In this document: positions 8,801-17,896 of the stretch, piece by piece | Layout: each line of letters begins with the position of its first letter | Numbering within the stretch: position 1 is the stretch's first letter | Notes under the pieces: generated by a model | What the model was told of the DNA's origin: nothing | The model's database searches: none | Seen by the model: only the letters and a program-made list of their open reading frames with translations | Source of the DNA: Lachnospiraceae bacterium | GTDB taxonomy: Bacteria > Bacillota > Clostridia > Lachnospirales > Lachnospiraceae | Length of the DNA: 59,205 nucleotides | Direction of reading: 5' to 3' | Assembly: GCA_024693925.1 (NCBI GenBank) | Contig: JAILKH010000122.1 | Location: 1-59,205 of the forward strand | Made by a program: the position numbers and the translations under genes

Positions 8801-10081
8801 ATGTTTAAAAAAGAATTAGTTAAGAAAAGTATGGCAATGGTTATCACGGGAGCATTAACTATAGCAATGAGTGTATCGGTATTTGCCGCACCCGGAGGAA
8901 ATATGGGAGGAATGAGAGGAAATCCTTCGCAGGGAATGCAGTCACAGATGCCCGGTAATTCACAGATGCAGGGAGGCGGTTTTTCACAGGGTATGCAGCC
9001 CGCGGGAGCAGGCCCGGAGCAGGAGATATCGGATACACAAAGACCTTCCTTTGAGAACGAAGAAATGCCTGAAATATCGGACACAGAAAGACCTTCCTTT
9101 GAAAATGGAGAGATGCCCGAGATGTCGGACACAGAAAGATCTTCCTTTGAAAATGGAGAGATGCCCGAGATGTCGGACACAGAAAGACCTTCCTTTGAAA
9201 ACGGAGAGATGCCCGAGATGTCGGACACAGAAAGACCTTCCTTTGAAAACGGAGAGATGCCCGAAGCTTTCGGTCAGGATCAGGATGTAAAACAGGGAAA
9301 ACAGGGAAATGTGAAAGAAATGGGACCTGGCAAGGATATGGGGAAAGCCGGAATGAATACGGAAGATATCCTCAGTGCAGTAAGTGAACTTGAAGATGAG
9401 GATGTTAAGAGTAATATAGAAAGTCTGGTCAGTGCATACGAAAGTGCCAAAGAAGCCCTTGAAGCAGCAAAGGATGATGAAGATGCGGATGTTGAGAGTC
9501 TAATGCAGGCAGAAAAGGATGCTATGGAAGCTCTCAGAACAGCTCTTGATGAAGCCGGTATAGATACTAAGCCTGAGTTTGAAGAGGGAAAACAGCAGGG
9601 TTTTGGCAGAGAAATGGGTAATCCCGGAATAAATACGGAAGATATTCTTAATGCAGTAAGTGAACTTGAAGATGAGGATGTTAAGAGTAATATAGAAAGT
9701 CTGGTCAGTGCATATGAAAGTGCCAAAGAAGCCCTTGAAGCAGCAAAAGATGACGAAGACGCAGATGTTGAGAGTCTTATACAGGCAGAAAAGGATGCTA
9801 TGGAAGCTCTCAGAACAGCCCTTGACGAAGCCGGTATAGATACTAAGCCCGAGCTTGAAGAAGGTAATAAGCCGGAAATGGAAGAAGGAGAAAAACCGGA
9901 ATTTACGCAAGGAGAGAAGCCTGAATCCGAAGCCGGTAATATGCCGGAGGTTCCTGAAAGATCGGATAATACAGATAACGATAATACCCAGTCCGGGATC
10001 GGTGAAGATGAGGAAATGAATAATCTTTTCGAAAGATTTACCAAATGGTTTATGTCGGTATTTTCAGGTTTTAATAAGTAA
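8801..10081 (+). CDS. Secreted acidic repeat protein
   Basis: A 426-residue protein with a signal peptide (KK, hydrophobic core, VFAA cleavage near residue 30). A Gly/Met/Gln-rich segment follows. Next come five tandem 16-residue repeats of type EMSDTERPSFENGEMP (residues 75–154). Then two near-identical 78-residue helical units, NTEDIL...SELEDEDVKSNIESLVSAYESAKEAL...KPEFEEG, are predicted to be acidic coiled coil. A Pro/Glu-rich linker and an amphipathic C-terminal end (FERFTKWFMSVFSGF) close the chain. An AGGAGG site precedes the ATG. No wall-sorting motif is seen. The family is not recognised; a cell-surface or matrix role is a guess. Confidence 0.85.
   Translation: MFKKELVKKSMAMVITGALTIAMSVSVFAAPGGNMGGMRGNPSQGMQSQMPGNSQMQGGGFSQGMQPAGAGPEQEISDTQRPSFENEEMPEISDTERPSFENGEMPEMSDTERSSFENGEMPEMSDTERPSFENGEMPEMSDTERPSFENGEMPEAFGQDQDVKQGKQGNVKEMGPGKDMGKAGMNTEDILSAVSELEDEDVKSNIESLVSAYESAKEALEAAKDDEDADVESLMQAEKDAMEALRTALDEAGIDTKPEFEEGKQQGFGREMGNPGINTEDILNAVSELEDEDVKSNIESLVSAYESAKEALEAAKDDEDADVESLIQAEKDAMEALRTALDEAGIDTKPELEEGNKPEMEEGEKPEFTQGEKPESEAGNMPEVPERSDNTDNDNTQSGIGEDEEMNNLFERFTKWFMSVFSGFNK
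9023..9262 (+). repeat. 48-bp tandem repeat, five copies, in frame
   Basis: Five contiguous 48-base units encode EISDTxRPSFENxEMP-like 16-mers. The last three are nearly identical at the DNA level, so copy number could change by slippage or recombination without breaking the frame. Confidence 0.9.
9356..9865 (+). repeat. Two 234-bp direct repeats
   Basis: Units at 9356–9589 and 9632–9865 (period 276 bases) differ at about 17 positions by eye, mostly third-codon changes. Each encodes one 78-residue helical unit. This is a recent intragenic duplication kept under protein-level selection. Confidence 0.9.
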
Positions 10082-10144
10082 TAAATTTTAGTAGTTTAAA
10101 TTATATATCAGTTTGAATTAAATATAAATGATACCCCTTGACCG

Positions 10145-10188
10145 GATACCCCATTCGTTTGTTTGGAATGGGGTATCTGTTTATATAT
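10145..10188 (+). terminator. Rho-independent terminator after the acidic repeat protein
   Basis: A perfect 12-pair stem (GATACCCCATTC at 10145 with GAATGGGGTATC ending 10177) around a nine-base loop is followed by TGTTTATATAT. The T-run is broken but the stem is strong. Confidence 0.75.
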
Positions 10189-10219
10189 ATAAATTTTATG
10201 ATTATATATAAATTTTTAA

Positions 10220-10247
10220 GTGACAAAGCCGAAATATTTGATATAAT
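10220..10247 (+). promoter_or_regulatory. Sigma-A promoter for the coiled-coil/EF-hand protein
   Basis: GTGACA (10220–10225) and a perfect TATAAT (10242–10247) are 16 bases apart. Transcription would start near 10254. Confidence 0.65.
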
Positions 10248-10258
10248 AATATAAGTTA

Positions 10259-10275
10259 GGTAAATAGTATTTACC
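10259..10275. promoter_or_regulatory. Inverted repeat just downstream of transcription start
   Basis: GGTAAAT-AGT-ATTTACC is a perfect 7-base dyad, about five bases after the expected start. Its position suits a repressor site or an mRNA 5' hairpin. Confidence 0.4.
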
Positions 10276-10306
10276 GTAATTCATGTCATAAGAAAGGGGA
10301 GCGAAA

Positions 10307-11209
10307 ATGACAAGACTAAATTTAATAAGGGTTATGACTTTTTTGGGGGTAGCTATGATAGGATTATCAATCCCTAAAGCAGTCAGCGCAGATGCATTGC
10401 CTTGTACGGTTATGTATCTTGAACAGGCAAAGACAGTTCAGACGAAAGCTGTTGCCGATTTAAACGAAGCCAAGGCCGCTTTAGCGGCAACTCAGGCGAA
10501 GGTGGATGCATTTGTTGCGTCGGGAAATGTTACTTCTGCGGAATATTTTGCAGCAGCAAATGAATTGCTTGCCGCAAAGGGTAATGTAGAAGCAAAGCAA
10601 CAGGCATTAAGCAGTGCTAACAGTTTTGTAAGCGATTGTCAGTCAAAATATGCGGTGGAAGATAATGCTGACAGGTCTTATAAGGCATTACAGGATCTTA
10701 ATGTTGTGCAGGCTGCAAAGCTTGAATATGATAATGCTCAGAATATTGCCAATGCAGCAGCGGTTGTTGTTAATAATACCAAGGCTGCCATAGCAGCATA
10801 CCAGGTTCAGTTGGCAACTTCTCCGGCAGTTCAGGCTCAGATTGATACGCTTAATGCTCAGCTTGTTTTACAGGAAGCTGATTATAAGGCAAAACAGGCA
10901 GTTGCCGATCAAAAGAAACAGGTATATCTTAATTCACTTAATTCAAATTATGCTGCATACAATAAGTCGGCTATTGATTATATATATAATCGTGATATGA
11001 TGAGAAGCCATACGGTAACGGATCTTAATAATGATGGTGTAGTAGACGGAAATGATTACTTTATAGGTGTACAATATGTTCAGGATGGTTCAAAGTCAGA
11101 ACCTTTATACAGACAGGATCATTATTTGGAAGAAGAAAGAAGCCTGCATCCCTGCTGGCATATTGAGAATTCTGAGGTTTATCATGTACCTGTGTGGGTA
11201 TACAATTAA
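10307..11209 (+). CDS. Secreted coiled-coil protein with a dockerin-like EF-hand
   Basis: A 300-residue protein with a signal peptide (hydrophobic MTFLGVAMIGLSI, cleavage after VSA near residue 28). Residues about 35–215 are Ala/Gln-rich heptads, a long coiled coil. Near residue 240 a calcium-loop motif, DLNNDGVVDGNDYF, has the D-x-N-x-D-G-x-x-D spacing of EF-hand and dockerin segments. Only one copy is seen, whereas true dockerins have two. The C-terminal region, rich in His, Trp and Tyr, is not recognised. A GGGGAGCG site precedes the ATG. It has its own promoter and sits just before zapA. Function unknown. Confidence 0.8.
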   Translation: MTRLNLIRVMTFLGVAMIGLSIPKAVSADALPCTVMYLEQAKTVQTKAVADLNEAKAALAATQAKVDAFVASGNVTSAEYFAAANELLAAKGNVEAKQQALSSANSFVSDCQSKYAVEDNADRSYKALQDLNVVQAAKLEYDNAQNIANAAAVVVNNTKAAIAAYQVQLATSPAVQAQIDTLNAQLVLQEADYKAKQAVADQKKQVYLNSLNSNYAAYNKSAIDYIYNRDMMRSHTVTDLNNDGVVDGNDYFIGVQYVQDGSKSEPLYRQDHYLEEERSLHPCWHIENSEVYHVPVWVYN

Positions 11210-11226
11210 TTACGGGAGTTGATAGT

Positions 11227-11586
11227 ATGTCTTCAAAAAATGATATTGAAGTTGTAATTGGTGGTAAGGTGATCAAGCTTGTAGGATACGAAAGCGAAGA
11301 ATATCTTCAGAAAGTAGCGGCCTATATTAATGGTAAGCTTGCCGAGTATGATAAAGTTGAGTCATTTAAGAGACAGCCGGTTGATATGCAGAATGTTCTT
11401 ATTCAGCTTAATATAGCGGATGATTATTTTAAAGCAAAAAAGCAGTTGGATGAGCTTACCGAAGAAGTGGATTTAAAGGATAAGGAACTGTATGATATTA
11501 AGCATGAATTGATTGCTGCACAGATCAAATTGGAAAGTAAAGAAAAGATGATAAGAGATTATCAAAAAGAAATTACTAAAGCATAG
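11227..11586 (+). CDS. zapA: Cell division protein ZapA
   Basis: A 119-residue ZapA. The N-terminal globular domain shows the family pattern DIEVVIGGKVIKLVGYESEEYLQKVA, and the C-terminal half is one coiled coil through which ZapA dimers form. It binds FtsZ and bundles protofilaments at the Z-ring. The ATG at 11227 follows a GGGAG site; an in-frame GTG at 11194 lies inside the previous gene and is less likely. A terminator follows the stop directly, although the U32 peptidase, a common partner in Clostridia, is next. Confidence 0.92.
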   Translation: MSSKNDIEVVIGGKVIKLVGYESEEYLQKVAAYINGKLAEYDKVESFKRQPVDMQNVLIQLNIADDYFKAKKQLDELTEEVDLKDKELYDIKHELIAAQIKLESKEKMIRDYQKEITKA

Positions 11587-11590
11587 TGTC

Positions 11591-11620
11591 AAGGGCTGTC
11601 AATGACAGCCCTTATTTTAT
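11591..11620 (+). terminator. Rho-independent terminator after zapA
   Basis: AAGGGCTGT (11591–11599) pairs with ACAGCCCTT (11605–11613), and ATTTTATTT follows. It lies between zapA and the U32 peptidase gene and would reduce read-through. Confidence 0.8.
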
Positions 11621-11642
11621 TTATGTAAAATTCAAACAGGAT

Positions 11643-13850
11643 ATGAGAGAGACTAAAAAAATAGAATTATTGTCACCTGCGGGTGATATGGAATGTATGA
11701 CAGCTGCATTTAAAGCCGGAGCCGACGCGGTTTATCTTGGAGGTAATAAATTCGGTGCACGGGCATATGCCTCGAATTTTTCTTCCGAGGAGCTTCTTTG
11801 CGCTCTTGATCATGCTCATTTGCGCGGTAAAAAAATATATCTTACGGTTAACACATTATTAAAGAATAATGAAATAGAGGAATTATATGACTATATTTCT
11901 CCTCTATATGAAAATGGATTGGATGGAGTTATAGTACAGGATATAGGAGTGATAGATATATTATCGGAATTTTTTCCTGACCTGTCGCTTCATGCCAGTA
12001 CCCAAATGGCAATAACGGATTCGGAAGGGGTAATGTTGCTTAAGTCTCTTGGTATCAGCAGGGTTGTTCCCGCCAGAGAATTAAGCATAAAGGAGATTAA
12101 GGATATTATCGGTAAAACCGGTATGGAATTGGAATGTTTTATACATGGTGCTCTGTGTTATTCTTATTCGGGAAAGTGTTTATTTTCAAGTTTTGTGGGT
12201 GGAAGAAGCGGTAACCGCGGAAGATGTGCCCAACCATGCAGACTTCCGTATGATAATAAATATTTATTGAGTGCCAGAGATATATGTACGATAGAAATCA
12301 TTCCGGAACTGATCTTGGCCGGGATTTCATCCTTTAAAATTGAAGGAAGAATGAAATCACGGGAATATGTTGCCGGAGTTACCGGAATATACAGAAAGTA
12401 TATAGATAAATTTTATAATGATCAGGATAATGAATATGTTGTAGATAAAGGAGATATGCAAATACTGACGCAAATGTATACCAGAAGCGGACATTGTCAG
12501 GGATATTATCATTTAAGAAACGGTAAAGAGCTTATTACGTTAAATAAACCTTCATATAATACCGTTGATCCTCTTGCGGCAGCTAAGGTTTATGAAAAAT
12601 ATACGGATATAAATGATAAACTTCCCGTAAAGGGCATTTTTACCGCTTTTGCGGGACAGCCTTTAACCTTCACGGTTGAGTATAAAGAATATAGCGTTAC
12701 ATACAGCGGGCAGACAGTTGATGAGGCGGATAATAATCCTGTAAATGAAGAAAATATCAGAAAGCATTTGTCAAAGTCGGGAGACAGTGATTATTATTTT
12801 GAGGATATTGATATATATATTGGTGATAATATATTTATGCCTGTTTCTGCATTGAAAAAGGCCAGAAGGGAAGCCTTAAAAGAATTAACCGGAGAAATTT
12901 TAAATAACGGAATTTCGGAATCCGAAAATAATTATAGCATTAACAAAGACCGGATGTTTATAAAGAAGGATAAAATAACATCTTTAAATTCAAAAGATAA
13001 CTGGAAAATGAATATTAATTGCTATATAAATAAGCTATATATGTTTAATACCGTTATTGAATATGATTTTATTGATGTGATCACTATAGATATTAATGAA
13101 TTTACGGAGGTTTTAACGGGAGAAGAGCACAGATCATATGTAGATATAAATAAATTAAAGAGTAGATATGATAAGATTCGTTGCTCAGGCAGAAAAATGT
13201 ATTTATCATTTCCGGACATTATCAGAAATGATTATTTTTCAAGGGTGGAGGGCATAGATAAAATCCTATCCGCAGAACTTTCGGACGGGTGTGTTATTGA
13301 TAATTATGAAAGCCTTTATTATCTTATAAAAAACGGATATAAGGGCAGGATCCTTTCCGATATACATTTATATGCATTAAATAACCGGTCTGTAAATATA
13401 TATAAAAATCTGGGAGTTGATATAATAACGTATCCTCTGGAATTGAATTCCGGAGAATTAAATGATCTTTTGATCGATAATGGTGAAATGATCCTTTACG
13501 GATATATGCCTATGATGATAAGCGCCGGATGTATAAAAAAGACTACAGGAAAATGTGTAAAAGATAACGGCATCTCATATTTTAAGGATAGATATAATAA
13601 CACGTTTGCTGCTGTGCGTAATTGTAATGAGTGCTATAATACAATACTGAATTGTGTTCCCCATATGATATCCTTGAAAGAAATCCCCAAAAAGGTAAGG
13701 CCGGTTTTGGGAAGGATACATTTTACAATAGAGGATTTGAGTTCGATAGTTAAAGTATTGGATTATTACAGGGATTCACTTTCGGGCAAAGAAATATCCA
13801 AACCTGATATTGATTTTACAAAGGGACATTTAAAACGTGGAGTTGAATAA
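11643..13850 (+). CDS. U32 family peptidase-like protein with DUF3656 region
   Basis: A protein of about 735 residues. The N-terminal U32 domain has the blocks ELLSPAGDMECMTAAFKAGADAVYLGG, HASTQMAITDSEG and the signature region ECFIHGALCYSYSGKCL, with clustered Cys (KCLFSS, GRCAQPC) that in relatives bind an Fe–S cluster. The C-terminal half fits the DUF3656-containing long U32 group to which E. coli RlhA, an rRNA hydroxylation factor, belongs. RNA hydroxylation is therefore more likely than proteolysis, but unproven. The ATG at 11643 is chosen because a GTG at 11586 would put the terminator inside the gene; only a weak AGGA precedes it. Confidence 0.88.
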   Translation: MRETKKIELLSPAGDMECMTAAFKAGADAVYLGGNKFGARAYASNFSSEELLCALDHAHLRGKKIYLTVNTLLKNNEIEELYDYISPLYENGLDGVIVQDIGVIDILSEFFPDLSLHASTQMAITDSEGVMLLKSLGISRVVPARELSIKEIKDIIGKTGMELECFIHGALCYSYSGKCLFSSFVGGRSGNRGRCAQPCRLPYDNKYLLSARDICTIEIIPELILAGISSFKIEGRMKSREYVAGVTGIYRKYIDKFYNDQDNEYVVDKGDMQILTQMYTRSGHCQGYYHLRNGKELITLNKPSYNTVDPLAAAKVYEKYTDINDKLPVKGIFTAFAGQPLTFTVEYKEYSVTYSGQTVDEADNNPVNEENIRKHLSKSGDSDYYFEDIDIYIGDNIFMPVSALKKARREALKELTGEILNNGISESENNYSINKDRMFIKKDKITSLNSKDNWKMNINCYINKLYMFNTVIEYDFIDVITIDINEFTEVLTGEEHRSYVDINKLKSRYDKIRCSGRKMYLSFPDIIRNDYFSRVEGIDKILSAELSDGCVIDNYESLYYLIKNGYKGRILSDIHLYALNNRSVNIYKNLGVDIITYPLELNSGELNDLLIDNGEMILYGYMPMMISAGCIKKTTGKCVKDNGISYFKDRYNNTFAAVRNCNECYNTILNCVPHMISLKEIPKKVRPVLGRIHFTIEDLSSIVKVLDYYRDSLSGKEISKPDIDFTKGHLKRGVE

Positions 13851-15185
13851 TTGAAGGTAATATTTTTGACGTTTAATAAATACATAGAGCTTGTTCTGAT
13901 GGCGGTATATACTATCCAGTGTTTTTCTGTTTTCAGATACAGTGATGAAAAGGACAGAAACGGAATATATATACGTCAGGATGTAGGCATGGCATTGATC
14001 TATTTTCTTTCGTTTCTTCAGCTGTATCTTCAGATGATGGATATTAATGTTATAAGATTCTATATAATAACACAGCTTTTATTTTTGTGTGTTATTTTAT
14101 TGTTCAGACTGTTATATCCAAAGGCAAATAAGCTTCTTGTTAATAATATGTGTATGCTTATAAGTATTGGATTTACCATACTGGTAAGATTGAATTTTCA
14201 AAAAGCAAAAAAACAGTTTGTTGTTGTTTTGATCTCTTTTGTTCTGGCCTTTGTCATTCCTTTAATTCTTAAGACCTTCAACAGACTCAGACGTTTTTAT
14301 CCATTGTTTGCGTTTACGGGTATTGCGGCTCTTTCTGCGGTGCTGTTTTTTTCATCTGCCATCAATGGCTCTAAATTAAATATTAAAATCGGCGGGGTAT
14401 CGTTTCAGGCTTCGGAATTTGTGAAAATAATTTTTGTTTTTGCAATAGCCGGAATACTTACCTGCGTAAGATCGAATAAAAGGATCCTCATATCCTGTAT
14501 TGTGGCAGGTCTGCATGTGTTGCTGCTGGTTGCCTCCAAAGATCTTGGAAGTGCTGTTATTTTTTACATTGTATATATTGTTATGCTTTTTATTGCAACC
14601 GGCAGAATGCGTTATTTTTGGGGCGGTTTAATGGGTGCCGGTTTATTCTCGGTAGTAGGTTATTTTATGTTTTCACATGTAAGAGTAAGGGTTGAAGCCT
14701 TTATGGATCCTTTGGGTACTATTGATAATTCCGGTTATCAGATAGCTCAGTCACTGTTTGCCATCGGTACGGGGGGATTTACGGGGATGGGACTTTATAT
14801 GGGAGTACCCAACAGGATCCCCGTTGTTGAGGCGGATTTCATATTTGCGGCCATATCGGAGGAATTCGGAGTGTTATTCGGAATCTGTATGGTTCTTATC
14901 TGTGTCAGTTGTTTTGTAATGTTTATGAATATAGCAATGCGTTTTAATGATATGTTTTATAAGCTGGTTGCTGTAGGGCTGGCAGTCACTTACGGTTTCC
15001 AGGTGTTTTTGACCATAGGAGGAGTTACAAAATTCATTCCGCTTACAGGGGTGACTTTACCTTTGGTAAGTTACGGAAGTAATTCCATAATGGTTTCGCT
15101 GATCATGTTTTCTGTTATTCAAGGGCTTTATGTGTCTGTAAAAAGTATGAATGATGAAGATAATAAAAAGAAAGCTAAGGATTAA
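13851..15185 (+). CDS. FtsW/RodA/SpoVE family peptidoglycan polymerase
   Basis: A 444-residue SEDS protein with about ten to twelve membrane helices. Conserved blocks are the periplasmic loop GTGGFTGMGLYMGVPNRIPVVEADFIFAAISEEFG, the catalytic-loop Asp/Glu region within it, and PLTGVTLPLVSYGSNS near the last helices. It polymerises lipid II glycan together with a class B PBP, which is the next gene. It starts with TTG directly after the stop of the U32 gene. FtsW, RodA and SpoVE cannot be separated by eye; pairing with a short class B PBP is the common Clostridial arrangement. Confidence 0.93.
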   Translation: MKVIFLTFNKYIELVLMAVYTIQCFSVFRYSDEKDRNGIYIRQDVGMALIYFLSFLQLYLQMMDINVIRFYIITQLLFLCVILLFRLLYPKANKLLVNNMCMLISIGFTILVRLNFQKAKKQFVVVLISFVLAFVIPLILKTFNRLRRFYPLFAFTGIAALSAVLFFSSAINGSKLNIKIGGVSFQASEFVKIIFVFAIAGILTCVRSNKRILISCIVAGLHVLLLVASKDLGSAVIFYIVYIVMLFIATGRMRYFWGGLMGAGLFSVVGYFMFSHVRVRVEAFMDPLGTIDNSGYQIAQSLFAIGTGGFTGMGLYMGVPNRIPVVEADFIFAAISEEFGVLFGICMVLICVSCFVMFMNIAMRFNDMFYKLVAVGLAVTYGFQVFLTIGGVTKFIPLTGVTLPLVSYGSNSIMVSLIMFSVIQGLYVSVKSMNDEDNKKKAKD

Positions 15186-15191
15186 GGAAAG

Positions 15192-16661
15192 ATGAGTAAG
15201 AAAAAGTCAGAACATAGTATAATGGAAAATTTGGATGATGAGGAAAAGACTATTGAAAGGACCAATAAAAATATTGTTTTGATCACCATTTTTTTTGTGA
15301 TCCTGTTTTTGGCACTTATCTGTTATTTATTTTATTTTACTGCGTTCAGGAGTGAAAGCTTTATAAATAATTCTTATAACAGTAAGCGAACAGAACTCAT
15401 CGCAAAGAGAATAGTCAGAGGAAGTGTTCTTTCCAGAAACGGAGAAGTTCTGGCCCGAACCGTTATCAAGAATAATGAGGAGATCCGAGAATATCCTTAC
15501 GGCCGTTTATTTGCGCATGCAGTGGGTTTTAGCTCCCAGGGCAGTATAGGTGTTGAATCCATAGCAGGTTTTACCATGCTTACATCAAATGATCCTGTAA
15601 TGCTGAGATTGCGGAATGATATTAAGGGAATAAAGAATAACGGTAATGATGTGGTCACTACCCTTGATGTTGGTCTGCAAAAATGTGCATATGAGGCAAT
15701 GGGAAGTAATAAGGGCGCGGTGGTAGTAATGAATGCTAAAACCGGTGAAATCCTTGCGATGGTGTCAAAGCCGGATTTTGATCCTTCGGATGTTGTAAAA
15801 TTACAGGAAAGTATAGATTCCGGGGATAAAGATACACCGTTTGTAAATCGTGCCACCTTGGGACTTTATCCACCCGGATCGACTTTTAAGATCGTTACCG
15901 TGCTTGAATATATCAGAGAACATCCTTCATATGAAGATTATGAATATGAATGTAACGGAAGATTTGAAAATGAGGATGTGAAGATCAGTTGCTATCATGA
16001 ACAGAAGCATGGGAATCTGGATCTGAAATCAAGCTTTGCAGAATCCTGTAATTCATCTTTTGCAAATATAACATCAAAACTGGATACAAAAAAGTTTAAT
16101 GATACCTGTAAACAATTACTGTTTAATTCAAAGCTTCCCTGTCCTTTCAGTTATAAGGAAAGCATTGTTGATATTGGAAGGAATACGAAAAAATCAGAAA
16201 TAATTCAGGCAGGTATAGGACAGGGAAAAACCATGGTTACTCCCATGCATATGGCTATGATCACTTCTGCTATCGCAAATGAAGGAGTTTTGGTAAAACC
16301 ATATATAATCGATTCCGTAAAAAGCAGTAAAGGTTATACTGTGCGGGAATATACCGAAAAGGAGTACAAAAGACTTATTACGAAGGAAGAAAGCGATATT
16401 CTGAAAGAATTCATGACTGAAGTGATAAATTCCGGAACGGGTACAAAATTAAAGGGGACACAAGGATATGATGTAGCAGGTAAAACCGGCTCGGCGGAAT
16501 TCTCGGAGGATAAGAAAAAAAGTCATGCCTGGTTTACCGGATTTGCTCCTGTTGATGAACCTCAGATAGTTGTTACGGTTCTGGCAGAAGAGTCCGGTAC
16601 CGGCGGAGAAGTGGCAGCGCCTATTGCCGGAAAGATTTTTGAAGAATGGTTTAAACGCTAA
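15192..16661 (+). CDS. Class B penicillin-binding protein (transpeptidase)
   Basis: A 489-residue protein with one membrane helix at about 28–50, a short dimerisation region and a C-terminal transpeptidase. Catalytic motifs are S230-T-F-K233, S285-C-N287 and K431-T-G433. It cross-links glycan strands made by the FtsW-like partner immediately upstream (six-base gap). The small N-terminal region matches the PbpA-type PBPs of Gram-positives rather than the long PBP2 at the other end of this window. It converges with the minus-strand HD-GYP gene, five bases away, with no terminator between them. Confidence 0.94.
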   Translation: MSKKKSEHSIMENLDDEEKTIERTNKNIVLITIFFVILFLALICYLFYFTAFRSESFINNSYNSKRTELIAKRIVRGSVLSRNGEVLARTVIKNNEEIREYPYGRLFAHAVGFSSQGSIGVESIAGFTMLTSNDPVMLRLRNDIKGIKNNGNDVVTTLDVGLQKCAYEAMGSNKGAVVVMNAKTGEILAMVSKPDFDPSDVVKLQESIDSGDKDTPFVNRATLGLYPPGSTFKIVTVLEYIREHPSYEDYEYECNGRFENEDVKISCYHEQKHGNLDLKSSFAESCNSSFANITSKLDTKKFNDTCKQLLFNSKLPCPFSYKESIVDIGRNTKKSEIIQAGIGQGKTMVTPMHMAMITSAIANEGVLVKPYIIDSVKSSKGYTVREYTEKEYKRLITKEESDILKEFMTEVINSGTGTKLKGTQGYDVAGKTGSAEFSEDKKKSHAWFTGFAPVDEPQIVVTVLAEESGTGGEVAAPIAGKIFEEWFKR

Positions 16662-16666
16662 AGGGA

Positions 16667-17725
16667 TTATAAGAGTTTAATGATCTTTAGTGTGCTGTCT
16701 TTTGAAAGATCGGTATATGTATTTTCCCTTTTCAACATAGGACGGGTAATGGTATCTTTATTGATCATAACAATGGTATATTCAAGACCGTTGTTTAGCT
16801 GACATTCCTTACCTACATATTCCTCCGCAATCCGTTCCATAAAAGGAAGACTGTAAGCCGGATTAAAATGGCTGCCGGATTTTTCTTCCAGCATTTCAAT
16901 TACGGCAAAGGGAGACAGGGGTTCTTTTCCGGGTTTATAGGAAGTGATCTTTTCATATTGATCAAGGATTGATATGATCCCGGCGAATTTGTTTATTCTT
17001 GCGGCCGGAAGTCTTTGAGGGTATCCTTTTCCGTCAAAGCGTTCTTTGTACATTAATGCGGCCAGTTTTATATTAATGTCCATTGGAAGGTTCTGTATAA
17101 TGTTGTAACTGTGAACGGGAATTGTCATAAGTAATGAACGTTCTTCTTTGGTTAATCCGGTTTCTTTTTGGACCAGTTCTCTTTGTAATTTAAATTTGCC
17201 TATATCGTAATAGAAGGCACAAAGAGTCAGGAGATTTATTTCCTCATGATTTAACAGAAAACATTTACCGGTATATTTGCATAACAAAGCCACATTGAGG
17301 GAATTGGTATATAAAGGATCATAATAAGTATCCATCTGTATTTTAAGCATATCCATAAGGGAAGTAACGTTTTTTTCAAAAGGCAGAAATATGTTATCTA
17401 CAATTTTTAATATATACTCGTTATCCGGTATTATCTTCTTATATATAAAAGAGTCAATTATTGCCTTATAAGAGTTGAAACTTGTCTTATATAAGGTTTC
17501 GAAACGCTTAAAAGCTTTTCCGTTTCCGATCTTTTCGTAATAATCCAGCTTGTTGATATTTGACTTCTTGATATTTACACACTTAACGGAACTGATCAAA
17601 AGCTTCTGTATGATCAGTTTATCAAGTACCGTATCTTCTTCCACAAGAAGATTTCCTTTGTAATCGGTTGTATCCTCGGCTACGATCATTCCGGGTTTTA
17701 AAGCAACGGTTGCTATAAGTTCCAT
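16667..17725 (-). CDS. Degenerate HD-GYP domain protein
   Basis: A 352-residue protein. Residues 1–60 resemble the N-terminal DUF3391-like strand region of HD-GYP regulators (LKPGMIVAEDTTDYKGNLL). The HD-GYP body is recognisable from YDIGK, ERFDGKGYP and ILDQYEKITSYKPGKEPLS, but metal ligands are lost: HD is YD, the HHE block is YKE, and the outer His positions are not His. It should therefore not hydrolyse cyclic di-GMP in the usual way and may act as a nucleotide sensor or scaffold. It is read from its own promoter, divergent from the 17941 gene. Confidence 0.8.
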   Translation of the reverse strand: MELIATVALKPGMIVAEDTTDYKGNLLVEEDTVLDKLIIQKLLISSVKCVNIKKSNINKLDYYEKIGNGKAFKRFETLYKTSFNSYKAIIDSFIYKKIIPDNEYILKIVDNIFLPFEKNVTSLMDMLKIQMDTYYDPLYTNSLNVALLCKYTGKCFLLNHEEINLLTLCAFYYDIGKFKLQRELVQKETGLTKEERSLLMTIPVHSYNIIQNLPMDINIKLAALMYKERFDGKGYPQRLPAARINKFAGIISILDQYEKITSYKPGKEPLSPFAVIEMLEEKSGSHFNPAYSLPFMERIAEEYVGKECQLNNGLEYTIVMINKDTITRPMLKRENTYTDLSKDSTLKIIKLL

Positions 17726-17815
17726 TTTTTTTCCTATTATCCGGCGATAATTAATCCGGCTGAGTTCACAAGGTTTTCGCTTTTTGGGTTAAATTAAGTT
17801 ATAATGCATATGATA

Positions 17816-17845
17816 AGTATAAAAAATATAATAAAATTTTGTCAA
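17816..17845 (-). promoter_or_regulatory. Promoter for the HD-GYP-like gene
   Basis: On the minus strand TTGACA (17845–17840) and TATACT (17821–17816) are 18 bases apart. The leader would be about 80 bases. Confidence 0.65.
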
Positions 17846-17896
17846 CAAAAAGATGGAAATTGATTTTTATAATGACTACAAATCCGGGGACAGCTA

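Noticed and set aside
8779-10044. Long open frames on the minus strand (8779–9228, 9280–10044) and in another plus frame (9051–9290) inside the secreted repeat gene
   Set aside because: They arise because repeated DNA keeps all frames open. They lack ribosome binding sites and their translations are low-complexity echoes of the repeats.
11586-11643. GTG start at 11586 for the U32 peptidase
   Set aside because: It would place a strong terminator hairpin inside the coding sequence, and the extra 19 residues do not resemble the family start.
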